A stretch of DNA of 64,000 bases from Lunularia cruciata. Lineage: Eukaryota; Streptophyta; Marchantiopsida; Lunulariales; Lunulariaceae. Below the pieces are notes generated by a model, which saw only the letters and a program-made list of their open reading frames with translations, did no database searches and was not told the origin of the DNA. The first letter of the stretch is position 1; each line of letters starts with the position of its first letter. The stretch spans positions 54,764,291 to 54,828,290 of the forward strand of contig OX419755.1 in the NCBI GenBank assembly GCA_948567375.1. The letters run 5' to 3'. Shown here one piece after another: positions 44,557-54,300 of this stretch. Both the position numbers and the translations under genes were made by a program.

Positions 44557-47500
44557 CTATACTGGGCCCTTGGGAGCAATGGTGTCATGCTCCCGACCAC
44601 TAGAGGTCCCAACCTCTGTGTGAAAAACTCCCTCCACTCTGGCTGCAAGCTCCATACGTCCTCTGGCTGCATCCCATGTGGACCAAGGGTGTAATCCAAG
44701 TAGCCCACGCTCACCTGGATGGACTCCAAGTAGACCACTCTCCCTAGTAGCTACTGGATGTGTCCCAAGAATACCATGTCCACTCGGTCCATCACCCCCA
44801 GCATGTGCCTGAATCATCTCGATAGGCACAGGGCTCACAAGTGTCCGAGTGGTGATGCCTATCAAGCGCATCCTACGCTGCTCTGCCAAACCAAGGCTCA
44901 CAATCCAGGTCAAACAGTTCAGGTCCATAGCCTGACCTAACACCTGACGCCTGGATGCCTTTGACACTGCTGGAACAGCGGTAATACCGGTGCAAAAACC
45001 CATCGCCTGCTCTCTCTCATCAGCATTGGGCTCCACCAACTGCTGTGACTGTGAGTCCCAAACAAGTCCAGGTCCTCCCTCTCGAAAAGCATGAGAGCCT
45101 GGGAAACTCATGAGTGTGGGAAATGCAGCTCTAGGCTGTCCAACTAGGTTCACCACTGCCATAGGTGACCTATCAGCCACTACTACTGTCTGAGACTGAC
45201 GTCCAGCATCCAAGATATCATCAACAAGAATGTGGTCTAGTCGCTGAATCCCATCATAACTACGCTGTAGAACCTCTCTGGGTAAAAGGTTCGTCCACCA
45301 AAGACGAAGACGATGAGCCCGTGATCCCACTCTGGCTGCATCTAACAATACAGCAGGTCCCATCCACAAATGGACCTGATGTGTACTCGCCACCACTCTA
45401 GTGCGAGAATCACCCATCAATGGAACATTCTCCAAAAGGTAAGCTGGAGAAACAGATTGATGAACCTGGAGATGTCGTAGTATCTGTAACATCTCCCAAA
45501 ACACACCAGAACGAGGATCCTGAAGACCCAAACCGCGGCCCGCACGTGTATGTCCCTGACATGGCCATCCAGAAATCACCAAATGAATAGGCCCATGTCT
45601 CTCTAGGTCATGCGCCCCCAATAAGGAAATGTCTCCTGGTAAGGCCTTCTGGTAACCTCTGACTGCTGACATCGGTAATAACTCCGGATACCGATAGGCC
45701 AAGTGTGCCACATGATGTAGAGAGACTCGCCTAGCAGTCTCATCTCTCTCTACATACAAGTACCTCTGTACTCGGATACCCGCCTGTAACACCGCAGCTA
45801 GTTCGGTGCTGATCCCACCAAACAACTCTAATAGACATATCCCCTCTACTGGATACTGCCAAGCAATGAGTGTGGTATCCAGAGGTGTCAAAGCAATCGC
45901 CTTTGGAGGCTCATCCTCACACTCATCCCCTGATGGTACGAAGGCTCCACTCCAAGCCTGCTGCACCAACTGATCTGCATGCTGCTGCAATGCCTCCTCT
46001 GAACTCCACAATGGAACATCCAAGGTGGATGGAACAATCCCACTCGTACTCCATAGCCGAGTGATCTCCTCTGGTACTGGAGTATCCTCTACATGGGCGT
46101 TCCCCTCCAACAAGTCACCAGGCCAAGTAACTGCACCGCTGAAAGCCAAAACTGATGCTGCCATGGTCCCGGACTGTAGTGAGCCAAGACTGCCACTACT
46201 AAAGCGTACTGGTAGGCGACATACCCGTCCCTCACCAGACTGCCAACCAGGTCTATAAGAGGCTGTCTCCTCCCAATAGTCAATACTGAAACCCATAGGG
46301 TATAACACTGCTCCCCCAACTAGCACATCATATGACTCAGCTATCGTCGCAATAGCCTGAGCTCTCACCACTGAGCTATCAGTCGGATGACCAGGCTGAA
46401 CCTGGACAACAAGCTCTCCACGTGTGATGTACTGTGTCGAACCACCACCAAGAGATGTCTGGATCTGAAATGGACACCTCTCCACATCGGTCTTCCGTAA
46501 CTCCAGACCAACAACTACAGCCTTCTCCAACATAAGGGGCTGCGCACCAGAGTCTAACAAGACTCTCTGTGGTGTATAGACCTTCCCTGAAGGTCCTACC
46601 AAACGAAAGATCCCCCTCTGGTTATCCAATAGGACAACACCAGGTGTAAACCGCGCTCTCTCAAAGGCCGGTCTAGCTGGCAACTCCTCCAGTCTAGCCG
46701 CTGCTGCCTGCCATAAACCATTGGTCGCTGAACGGATCCCATGCTCCTCAACCAAGTCAGCTCCACTACCAACCACCTCTGCTCTAGTAGTAGGAACTAC
46801 ACCATCCCTACTCTCACACAACGTGGCAGCCAACCGGAACACTGGGGCTGGGTCAACTCCTAATGTAAACATGTCACTGGCTGAAAATAAAGGATGCCGC
46901 ATAATCAGCTGAGCCGCCCCCAACATCATGCTAGACTCAGTCTGTGTAGTAGCAGGTGGCTGACTAGCAGGTACTCCATCAGGTACTCCATCACCACCTA
47001 CCACACTTGCATTGGGACGTCTAGGAACCATGGATGTCGTCTGCAATGCCTCAGATAGCGTGAAAGACTGGGGAAGTCTGACCTGTCTCCCAACCTCTCC
47101 TCTTTGTGGGTCCAACTCCACTAATGCTCCTCTAGGCTCTGTAGCACGTACTGCGCTCCTAGTCACTACTGCAGATGCATCCACCTGTGCTGCTCCGCAC
47201 ATGAAGTCCAAAGCATCTCTATCACCAGCATATGAGGTGGAAGCCTCAGCACCCGAATCTAATCTCCTCTGAGCAATAGCCATACTAGCCAATCTCTGCT
47301 CCAACTGCTCAATCCGAGTAGCCATAGCTGTGTCAGAAGTAAGGGCAGGTACTGCACCCCTACTAGGTGTAGATCCTCTACCACCACCTCTACCACCTCG
47401 TCCTCCATGAACTGGAGCTCCTCTACTACCTGCCATAGCAGCCCTACCACTCCGTAACTCCGGGTGTAGGTCAAAACACCGGTCACTAGTATGACCAAAT

Positions 47501-47628
47501 CTATGGCAATGCTCACACTGCCTCTGTGCTGGCTGTGATGCACCAGAGGTATTAGGTCCGCTGCCCTGAGTACACTCTCTCCTATGGTGAGGTCCACCAC
47601 AAGTCCAACAAGCAACACCACCACTCAC
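44557..47628 (-). CDS. Zinc knuckles, protease and DNA cytosine-5 methyltransferase polyprotein segment
   Basis: A 1,023-codon ORF. Residues 7-19 and 38-51 are CCHC knuckles (the second is CX2CX4HX4C). Gly/Arg-rich linkers follow. A retropepsin-like DSGAQ lies at 359-363. Residues about 596-915 form a cytosine-5 methyltransferase: motif I LLELFGGIS (599-607), motif IV with catalytic Cys in SGWPCQGH (686-693), motif VI LLENVP (731-736), an Arg-rich motif VIII SRAHRLR (769-775), and the motif IX/X region RRQVLGQAMDLNCLTWI (893-909). All core motifs are present, so it could methylate DNA, perhaps element cDNA or the insertion site. The order protease-DNMT-RT places it inside pol. Ends at TAG followed by CAG CCA, after which RT continues in the same frame. 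Confidence 0.92.
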   Translation of the reverse strand: MSGGVACWTCGGPHHRRECTQGSGPNTSGASQPAQRQCEHCHRFGHTSDRCFDLHPELRSGRAAMAGSRGAPVHGGRGGRGGGRGSTPSRGAVPALTSDTAMATRIEQLEQRLASMAIAQRRLDSGAEASTSYAGDRDALDFMCGAAQVDASAVVTRSAVRATEPRGALVELDPQRGEVGRQVRLPQSFTLSEALQTTSMVPRRPNASVVGGDGVPDGVPASQPPATTQTESSMMLGAAQLIMRHPLFSASDMFTLGVDPAPVFRLAATLCESRDGVVPTTRAEVVGSGADLVEEHGIRSATNGLWQAAAARLEELPARPAFERARFTPGVVLLDNQRGIFRLVGPSGKVYTPQRVLLDSGAQPLMLEKAVVVGLELRKTDVERCPFQIQTSLGGGSTQYITRGELVVQVQPGHPTDSSVVRAQAIATIAESYDVLVGGAVLYPMGFSIDYWEETASYRPGWQSGEGRVCRLPVRFSSGSLGSLQSGTMAASVLAFSGAVTWPGDLLEGNAHVEDTPVPEEITRLWSTSGIVPSTLDVPLWSSEEALQQHADQLVQQAWSGAFVPSGDECEDEPPKAIALTPLDTTLIAWQYPVEGICLLELFGGISTELAAVLQAGIRVQRYLYVERDETARRVSLHHVAHLAYRYPELLPMSAVRGYQKALPGDISLLGAHDLERHGPIHLVISGWPCQGHTRAGRGLGLQDPRSGVFWEMLQILRHLQVHQSVSPAYLLENVPLMGDSRTRVVASTHQVHLWMGPAVLLDAARVGSRAHRLRLWWTNLLPREVLQRSYDGIQRLDHILVDDILDAGRQSQTVVVADRSPMAVVNLVGQPRAAFPTLMSFPGSHAFREGGPGLVWDSQSQQLVEPNADEREQAMGFCTGITAVPAVSKASRRQVLGQAMDLNCLTWIVSLGLAEQRRMRLIGITTRTLVSPVPIEMIQAHAGGDGPSGHGILGTHPVATRESGLLGVHPGERGLLGLHPWSTWDAARGRMELAARVEGVFHTEVGTSSGREHDTIAPKGPV
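44884..45843 (-). other. DNA cytosine-5 methyltransferase domain (within pol)
   Basis: Domain boundaries estimated from conserved motifs. The catalytic PC dipeptide and the ENV motif are both intact, and no frameshift or stop lies within the domain. No separate target-recognition domain, BAH, UBA or chromodomain, as found in host MET1/CMT/DRM enzymes, is evident around it. Confidence 0.9.
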
Positions 47629-47745
47629 TGGCTGCTGCTGACCCGAAAATGAGGGTAAGGGTCTAACTCCACTAGGCCCTCCACTCGCTCCATAGGATCT
47701 GGGCTGTCCACCCTGTCCTCAAAAACCAACTGGGCGTGGTGCACT

Positions 47746-48789
47746 CTACTGCACTCTAGAAGAAGTCACAACCGTGGATGAGGTCTCTCTACCAAATCCA
47801 GCTGTCACCACTCTCTCCTCCACCATGTTGAGCTCAATACGCTCAGCCAAACCAAAGACTACTGCCAAAGTGGGCGAAGTAGCCTGCAACAACGTAGCAT
47901 CACGAACTCTACGTCGCAACTCCCTGTCCAGTATCCCATACCAAAACTGGACTGCCTGGGCTTTAGTAACTCCCTGAGTGAAACTGATCAGCCGCCTCAT
48001 GCGAGTATATGCCTCGCGTAGGCTCTCTCCAGCCTTCCGCTGGAACTCCTGCAAGCTCCTCAGCTTGTCAGTCCGCACTCCCTGGTAGTTCTGCCTCAAA
48101 CATAGGAAGAACTCAACCATGGGGTTAAACCCCGGTACCACACCACCTCCTGCAGCGGTACCTCCACTCGTAGTAGCACTATCTCCACCTAGTGCACCTC
48201 CACTAGCTCCACCAACACTACTCGAGCTAGAACTCGTAGGTACAGCCGACCTACTCCTGGCCACCGAACCTGAAGTGATGGAGACATAGTGTGGAGACCA
48301 ATACTGTCTCCATAACTCAATCTCCTCCAAATGAGCTCTCCTGAACTCATGGTAGTCGTCCATCGGTGGACCCTCCAAGTGCTGAAACAACCCCTTCCAT
48401 GCCATGAAGGGTGTGAACAAAGTCGGGTTCCGCATCTGCTGCAGATCACACCAACTATTGAACTCCTGGATGAAATCATCCAACTCAATAGTACCCACTG
48501 TACTAGAGTAATGCCTAGGGCCTTTGGAGGCCCCATAAATCTCGTCCATGTCCCACAACAACGGTCCGGACACACCAAGTGCACTCTCAACTGAATCAGC
48601 TCCTGTGTCAAACTCCAACTCAGAGTCAATCTCCTCCCTCATTGGGACCTGAGATACAGGCTGATACCGAGCACCACTCCGAGTAAACCCACTGCGTATT
48701 GCAGGGCTAACTCCTCTAGAATCTCCAAAGAACTCCGTCGTGACCACGTAACTGCAACAGCAAACCCGAACCACCAACTGCAACCGCAA
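47746..48789 (-). CDS. Gag of the DNMT element
   Basis: 347 codons. The gag core is VEFFLCLRQNYQG...LQEFQRKAGESLREAYTRM...VQFWYGILDRELRRRV in the C-terminal half, after a Gly/Ser-rich segment (about 205-235). The ORF-first Met may be too far upstream; MREEIDSELEFD at residue 50 is an alternative start. It ends at TAG (47,746), and one TGA (47,719) follows before the zinc-knuckle reading in the same frame. It would form the particle that packages element RNA. Confidence 0.88.
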   Translation of the reverse strand: MRLQLVVRVCCCSYVVTTEFFGDSRGVSPAIRSGFTRSGARYQPVSQVPMREEIDSELEFDTGADSVESALGVSGPLLWDMDEIYGASKGPRHYSSTVGTIELDDFIQEFNSWCDLQQMRNPTLFTPFMAWKGLFQHLEGPPMDDYHEFRRAHLEEIELWRQYWSPHYVSITSGSVARSRSAVPTSSSSSSVGGASGGALGGDSATTSGGTAAGGGVVPGFNPMVEFFLCLRQNYQGVRTDKLRSLQEFQRKAGESLREAYTRMRRLISFTQGVTKAQAVQFWYGILDRELRRRVRDATLLQATSPTLAVVFGLAERIELNMVEERVVTAGFGRETSSTVVTSSRVQ

Positions 48790-50089
48790 GTCGCAACTGC
48801 AAGTGCCCCACCAAGTGCCAACACCAACTAGACACCACCCACTAATGTAACTCTAACCGAGATAACTACACTAGGGGAAGGGCAACCTGTAACCTGCCAT
48901 CATAACACGCACTCTCACGGTCTGCAGGTCATCACTTCCTGCCTCACCGGAGAGAAACAAAGGTAGTCTGACTGGTCATCACTCCAGCCTCACCACCGAG
49001 AGCACACCAGAGCACCAACGCTCAAAAGTCAAGGCACCTCACACAAACGTGGTGCACAAACAGGAAGCAGAGAATGGAGGGGATCCAATCACAAGAAATC
49101 TAAACGAAAACCCTCCATCTCATAACACAACACGAGACTGACTCTGCCACCATTTGGCATTTGACATAAGAGTAGTTCGTATCTAAGTCCTAAGCTACCA
49201 GGATCACCAAGAATGGGATCAAACTACCTCTCCTAGCCAAAGCTACATGTGTATAGATAACAGTGGCACAGTCACTATGACAACAAGTGAGGGTGGACCA
49301 GTTGGCTAGGGCACCAGTCTAGGAACAAGAGATCTAGGGGTCAAACCCTGTTGTGCACAATCTAGCAAGAAAGGCAGATTTTGCCAACCAATGACCAAGA
49401 TCTACACTAAACTAGCTAGCCTCACGCCAGCAAGCTGGCTTGCTGGCCCTTTTGGCCCTTCGTAGCCTCTCATAGCCCACAGCCCTATGCCTCGAAGCCT
49501 CGAAACGCCAAAATTCAGCCAAATGAGGCCTTTCTTGTTGCCACTTCGAACCTCCTCCAAAATTGGCGAAACTTCTCCAAATCTGTGAAACTCCTCCAAA
49601 CTAGCGAAACTTCTCCAAATCTGGCCAAACAGCGAAACTCCTCCAATTCTGGCCCAAAATCTGACGTAAATCTGACGTAAAATCTGACATAAACCCTAAA
49701 GATGGATGTCCGCCAAATCCCCCGCTAACTTTCCACTCGAGCCAAATTGACAAAACAAGTTTTTCCAAATCACAATTTCATGAGAAGAGCTTTCCAACTC
49801 CACCTTCAATTTCACTTTCTGAGCCCAACTCGCAGCAAATTGGTCCTGCCTTCACCTCCTGAGCTGAAAATCACAACACTGCTCGAAAATTGCTCCTTCT
49901 TTGCTCAAAATTTGGCCAGCGCTTCCGCACACCGTCCGCCTAACTGCCAAATTTGCATCAACTACACGAGCTTCTGCACACTAGGGAAACACAGAACCTG
50001 AATCGAGCTACCACGATCCACCGAGCTTGGAGATACCACCAACACTCAACGTTCCTGCACCCGATTTCCCCCTGACTTCACTTCTCTGA
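48790..50089 (-). other. 5' leader of the DNMT element
   Basis: 1.3 kb between the right LTR and gag, without a convincing ORF. No canonical TGG-start primer site was seen directly at the LTR edge, where the sequence reads TCAGAGAAGTGAAG. A tRNA-like stretch lies inside at 49,293-49,350. Confidence 0.55.
49293..49350 (+). other. tRNA-like stretch, possibly a SINE head
   Basis: GTTGGCTAGGGC resembles a tRNA D-arm and GGGGTCAAACCC a T-arm, about 35 bp apart. The T-loop lacks one T and no full cloverleaf closes, so it is not a functional tRNA gene. It may be tRNA-derived. Confidence 0.25.
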
Positions 50090-50540
50090 TGTAATCAGAT
50101 TGCTTAACACTTTCAACTCAACTCAACTCAGATCAATACTTGATCTGTCACTCTATAAACTGCCAACAACTGGGCACTGATTACAGTCAAGCCACACCCA
50201 CTCAAGCATAGAGAATCCAGGTGACGCTCGCCGGCCTCTGTCCACCATAGCCAGGAACTCGAAGGCTCAACATCAGAGAAGTGAGCTCTCTGGAGCTCAC
50301 TTCGAAACTATACCCCCTGGACTCGAGCTAGCCCTGAAACCCTAACGGTCCCGCTGACAGCACACTCGACGGTGCAAACGGTGCAAAGTGACAGTGGGCC
50401 CCACCGTGAAGTCAGTACCCCGAACACGAAATCTAACCGTCGGAAAGTAGTCCCTGAGAAACAGCTAGAATAACTCTAACTACCATCACTGGAATTCCAG
50501 TGTCCGAGCATCTAGATGCGGAACTACAAATGGCGTGACA
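50090..50540 (-). repeat. Right (5') LTR of the DNMT element
   Basis: 451 bp bounded by TGTAATCAG and GGCGTGACA (TG...CA in the plus reading), followed by AGTG. It has no A repeat on either side, unlike the left LTR. Confidence 0.92.
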
Positions 50541-51309
50541 AGTGATTTCACTTGAGAAAGACAACAAACGAATTATAAAGCACATGAAAATGAAGTATCG
50601 TAATTTGTCTATTGATCTTTACATATTTCCTCTTGAGATAGATAGTCCATTTCTGACTGTTGTGTAGTAGAACAATTATATGAATCTTGCCTCCGATCTT
50701 GTTATTGTCGTCTTCAACGCACTGTTCGAGAATTGATCAACTACCAGATGGGGTTTATCGATTGACTGGCGTCGAAGGTCTACTGAAGATGCCACGAGAA
50801 AGTATTGAATGATCGTCCGCGGAACGGAGAAGACCGACGGAGAGGAACGGGAATCCCATTAAAGCAACGAGTTAGGAGTGTGGGTGGCTAAAGAAACGAG
50901 GCGTTACGAATGGAAAGTCGAACGGAGGGTGGTCCGTTGACGGAATAGTTCACTAGATTCCGTGAGGAGGAGGAGAATCTGTCGCTCTATCTCGGTCTTG
51001 GCGTTGCACGCTGCCACGACGAATTGATTGAGGTGGTAGTCAACAAGAGGAGCAGAACTAGTACAGTTCTAGCTGAAGGTTAAAATCATGTCGAATTTAT
51101 AGTTTGTAGGGGGAGAATATTGGCTACAGATTTAAATGCATGTGTTCTTGAAGAATAGGACAACCGGGTTGAAGATGCATGGAGAAAATGAGAGCGGGTG
51201 GCAATTTGACGTCTGTGAATTGGCTTTTTGTTGTCATTGATGGTGGTACAATCTGTCGCGGCGGATCTCAGTTGAGGCTACTGAAGCTCTGAACTTCCAG
51301 AGCAGAGTC
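50541..51309. promoter_or_regulatory. Upstream region of the fucosyltransferase gene
   Basis: 769 bp between the retrotransposon edge and the GT37 start codon, with no other ORF. It presumably holds what remains of the promoter and 5' UTR. The element's 5' LTR points away from the gene. Confidence 0.4.
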
Positions 51310-53671
51310 ATGGCCGCGTCGAAGGGACGGATATCAGGAAACAGTCGACCGGGTCTTCGTCACCCATGGGTCGTTTTTGGAAGTCTTGGAATGATTGCAT
51401 GGTTACTGCTTGTTTCGGGACTGTTTGGAGACGTTAGACGAAGGCGAGATTTGCCGGACATCACTCCTGAATTGCAATACGTGAATTCGAAAACTTCACG
51501 GCGAGGAAGACATCCATCAGACATCGGTAATCTCTTCCTTGCCGAGGTTTATGGTCTAGTAATGTGTCCTACGTTTAGATATTCAAGTGGAAAGTAGTGC
51601 TTTGTTGCAGCTTTATTATCGATGTATTCCGCTATTTTTGAGACAAGTTGTGAGCGCTTTGCACAAGTATACTGGTAAACTTCTCTTGATGAATTGGACC
51701 CGTCCCTGTCTTTCGCGTTCGGAAACTGAGCAATAATTGGTTGATGAAAGTGTTGTATTTCTCAAGTATATACATATTTTGGATTACGGTCTTCCATGCA
51801 CGCAGAAAAAATTCAGTCGGATGCTATTCAAGCAGCTGTCTTCAGAAGAAAATAGTACAGGATTAGTACCCTTCAGTTCCCAGGCGGAAGTGCTTTTGGT
51901 TTCGCCTTGACAATTTAGATCCCTACTTACTCTTTCTGTAGATTTATGGGTCTCATTCGCTTTTGATGTCCTCTTTTCTAAACTGGAATCTGTCTCGCAT
52001 TGATTACTTATTTAAATACGTAACGAGGACGCGTTCTACAATACTTGACAAATACTTTGCTCGCGATTTCGATCTCGATTAGCTCACTGTTCCACATTCA
52101 GAACTGTAGTGAGGAACTTATATTAGGACGGAAATTTTACTGACTGCTGTATCTTGCGATTGGGTGCAGACTGTGAGGAAGTTGGAGTCCAGGGCAAGTT
52201 CATAACGGCTCCTCACCAATATCATGATCACGGCGTGAGAGAACAGGACAAGCACTCATGCAGAAGTAGATACCAGCAACATTGTCTTTGGAAAGCCTCA
52301 AGTTCTACACCAAGTTCGGAGTACTTAGGTGTTCTCAGAAAGTATGAAGAGAATCATCGCAAATGCGTTGAGGGGCACGATTTGCAGGACTTGTTGGCAA
52401 GAGGTGCAACATCACAAGCTGCTGCAGCCTGCAAGTACCTCGTGTGGAACAATTTGGATGGAAAAGGGAACCAGCTTATCTCACTTGTATCAGCGTTCGT
52501 TTACGCACTGCTGACAAATCGAGTCCTCCTCATAACGCGTGAGGCACAGCTCCAACACCTATTATGTGAACCTTTTCCTCATTCCTCGTGGCTCGTTCCT
52601 GAAGGAGTGGCTCACGCCCGCCACAGAGCGAAAGAAGAAAGACATGGCCACTTTTATCAGCGTGCCCTGAACGATTCGATCCAAGGCAATCAAAATCAAA
52701 TACCGACCCATTTGGTAATCTTCCTTTCCAATTTGCAGCAGCCAGATGATTTACGCTTCTTCTGCGAAGGAGAGCAGAAGCTTGTAGAGAAGGTCCCTTG
52801 GGTATTCTTCTGGAGTAATCAGTACAGTGTGCCCGGTCTCTATTTTGTGCCCAGCTTCCGAGCCAAGCTAAATTCCTGGTTTCCGGATCGGGCTGTGTTT
52901 CTCCATGCTGGCCGATACTTATTGAATCCACAAGACGACATTTGGCTGCGCATCATGCGGATTTACAAGGCTCATATGGCTTCTGCAGACCGAAGGGTGG
53001 GGATTCAGATACGCGCCTGGAGCAACGAGTACAAGCCCATCATCACGGAACATATAGTGAAATGCGCTTGGTATTCAGGGTTGCTACCTAAGGTTACAAA
53101 CTCTTCTTTTGCTTCTTCAAATTTGGTTGAGGACTTTTCAACTGCTGCAACTGGTGAGCATGTTTCTGTGGTGGTGACTTCACTCAGGAGAGAGTACGCT
53201 GAGGGTATGGCTGAGATTTTTGCGGATGGAAGGGCTCAGAATCAGGAGCGAGTGACTGTGTTGAGTCCAAGTTCTGAAGGAGAGCAGCAAACGGGCCAGC
53301 TACCGCATGAGCGCAAAGCAATATCTGACATGTGGCTGCTGAGTTTTACCGATGAGATGATCACCTCTCCTCGCTCTACGTTTGGCTACATAGCTCATGG
53401 ACTTGCTGGTATGAAACCCATTGTTTTTGCTAGATACGGCTTAGATAAGGACAACGTGCCTGATCCTCCCTGTTATCGAACTAACTTGCCCGGTCCCTGT
53501 TTCATCGATCACCCGAACAATATGCTTTGTCCATTAGACAAACCTGCTACCAAAACTGGCGATGCTTCCACATCTTTGCCGGAAGTCCGTCATTGCATAT
53601 TACAATGGGGTGTTGGTGTCTTCGAGGATTTTGACGAATTTCCTAGTTCCAGTACTCAAGGTTCAACATGA
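51310..53671 (+). CDS. GT37 family alpha-fucosyltransferase
   Basis: GT37 enzymes are Golgi type II membrane proteins that add fucose from GDP-fucose to xyloglucan or arabinogalactan. Two exons, 51,310-51,526 and 52,170-53,671, with a GT-AG intron and one split Asp codon, give 572 residues. A membrane anchor lies at about 19-40 after a short basic N-terminus. Family segments in order: YLVWNNLDGKGNQLISLVSA, ALLTNRVLLI, LCEPFPHSSWLVP, FVPSFRAKLNSWFPD, AGRYLLNPQDDIW, the GDP-fucose motif VGIQIRAW, SLRREYAEGM and DMWLLSFTDEMITSPRSTFGY. Length is typical for the family and nothing is broken. Acceptor specificity cannot be told from sequence. It is the nearest gene to the DNMT element. Confidence 0.93.
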
Positions 53672-54129
53672 GCTCAGCTACTACGATAAAATGATATAGT
53701 TCAACGAACACCTCCTACTGTACGTTATCAACTCATATAGAACTATAATCGCAAGGTGATGAAGTTAAATTGAAGGACAAATTTTTTGTCTAGATCACCC
53801 CACCCCAGAGAGCGTGTCATGAGAGAAGACCGCGTACAGAATTCGAGTAGGTACATGAAGAAGTATGGTCTCTGGGACATGATTATCGTACTTGACTTCG
53901 TATTTCGTAGATTGGGGTCATGCACAGTTTCCGTGATGCTTTTTTGGCTCAGCTATTCTCATGTGTACAAGATAGGTTTACACCACTCTTATAAAACGAC
54001 AAATGGTTTTTCCACAAGATTTTCTTTCAGTTTCCCCGGTCGAGTCGAAGAAAATTTCATGTTATTTCCGTTAATAGAAATAGAGTGTCACAAGCTAATT
54101 TTCGTAGTAGCTATTGTTGGCGAGAATAG
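53672..54129. other. 3' flank of the fucosyltransferase gene
   Basis: Short ORFs only; presumably contains the 3' UTR. Confidence 0.4.
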
Positions 54130-54134
54130 TTAAG

Positions 54135-54300
54135 TTTCATTAGTCACAACATTTAAATTTATGATGAAGAAAGACTTAACCAAAACTTGTTCATATTTCT
54201 CTTCCTATGTATATCGGAGTAGGACTAGTGTCCCGCAACCATTATTTGGTGAACTTTGGTATCTCTACTTATTTCTACTTCGTAATATACGATCAAGCAG
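54135..54300 (+). repeat. 5' LTR remnant of the copia fossil
   Basis: Matches 57,440-57,590 in order (AAGACTTAACCAAAACTTGT; TTATTTCTACTTC). Confidence 0.65.

Larger units (their letters stand above)
40617..50540 (-). mobile_element. Ty3/gypsy element encoding a DNA methyltransferase and PHD finger
   Basis: A roughly 9.9-kb element with flanking AGTG on both sides (40,613-40,616 and 50,541-50,544). Read on the minus strand: LTR (50,540-50,090), leader, gag, two zinc knuckles, protease, cytosine-5 methyltransferase, RT, RNase H, integrase, PHD finger, purine tract, LTR region. Gag through most of integrase is in one frame, interrupted by TAG (47,746; 44,557; 43,066) and one TGA (47,719). A frame change in a G run at about 41,935-41,939 leads to the PHD part. 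The two LTR copies differ by about a dozen substitutions plus a 5-bp indel, so it is fairly young. DNMT-bearing gypsy elements are known from charophytes (Klebsormidium); this seems to be the same group. The insertion lies about 770 bp upstream of the fucosyltransferase start. Confidence 0.93.

Noticed and set aside
44302-47272. Plus-strand ORFs inside the DNMT element
   Set aside because: They are antisense shadows of the long minus-strand pol reading and have no domains.
41442-47748. Non-standard genetic code with UAG read as Gln
   Set aside because: The deformylase gene in the same window ends in TAG at the position expected for the family, and the pattern is explained by CHG decay or local readthrough.
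49293-49350. Functional tRNA gene
   Set aside because: The T-loop is one base short and no closing acceptor stem was found.
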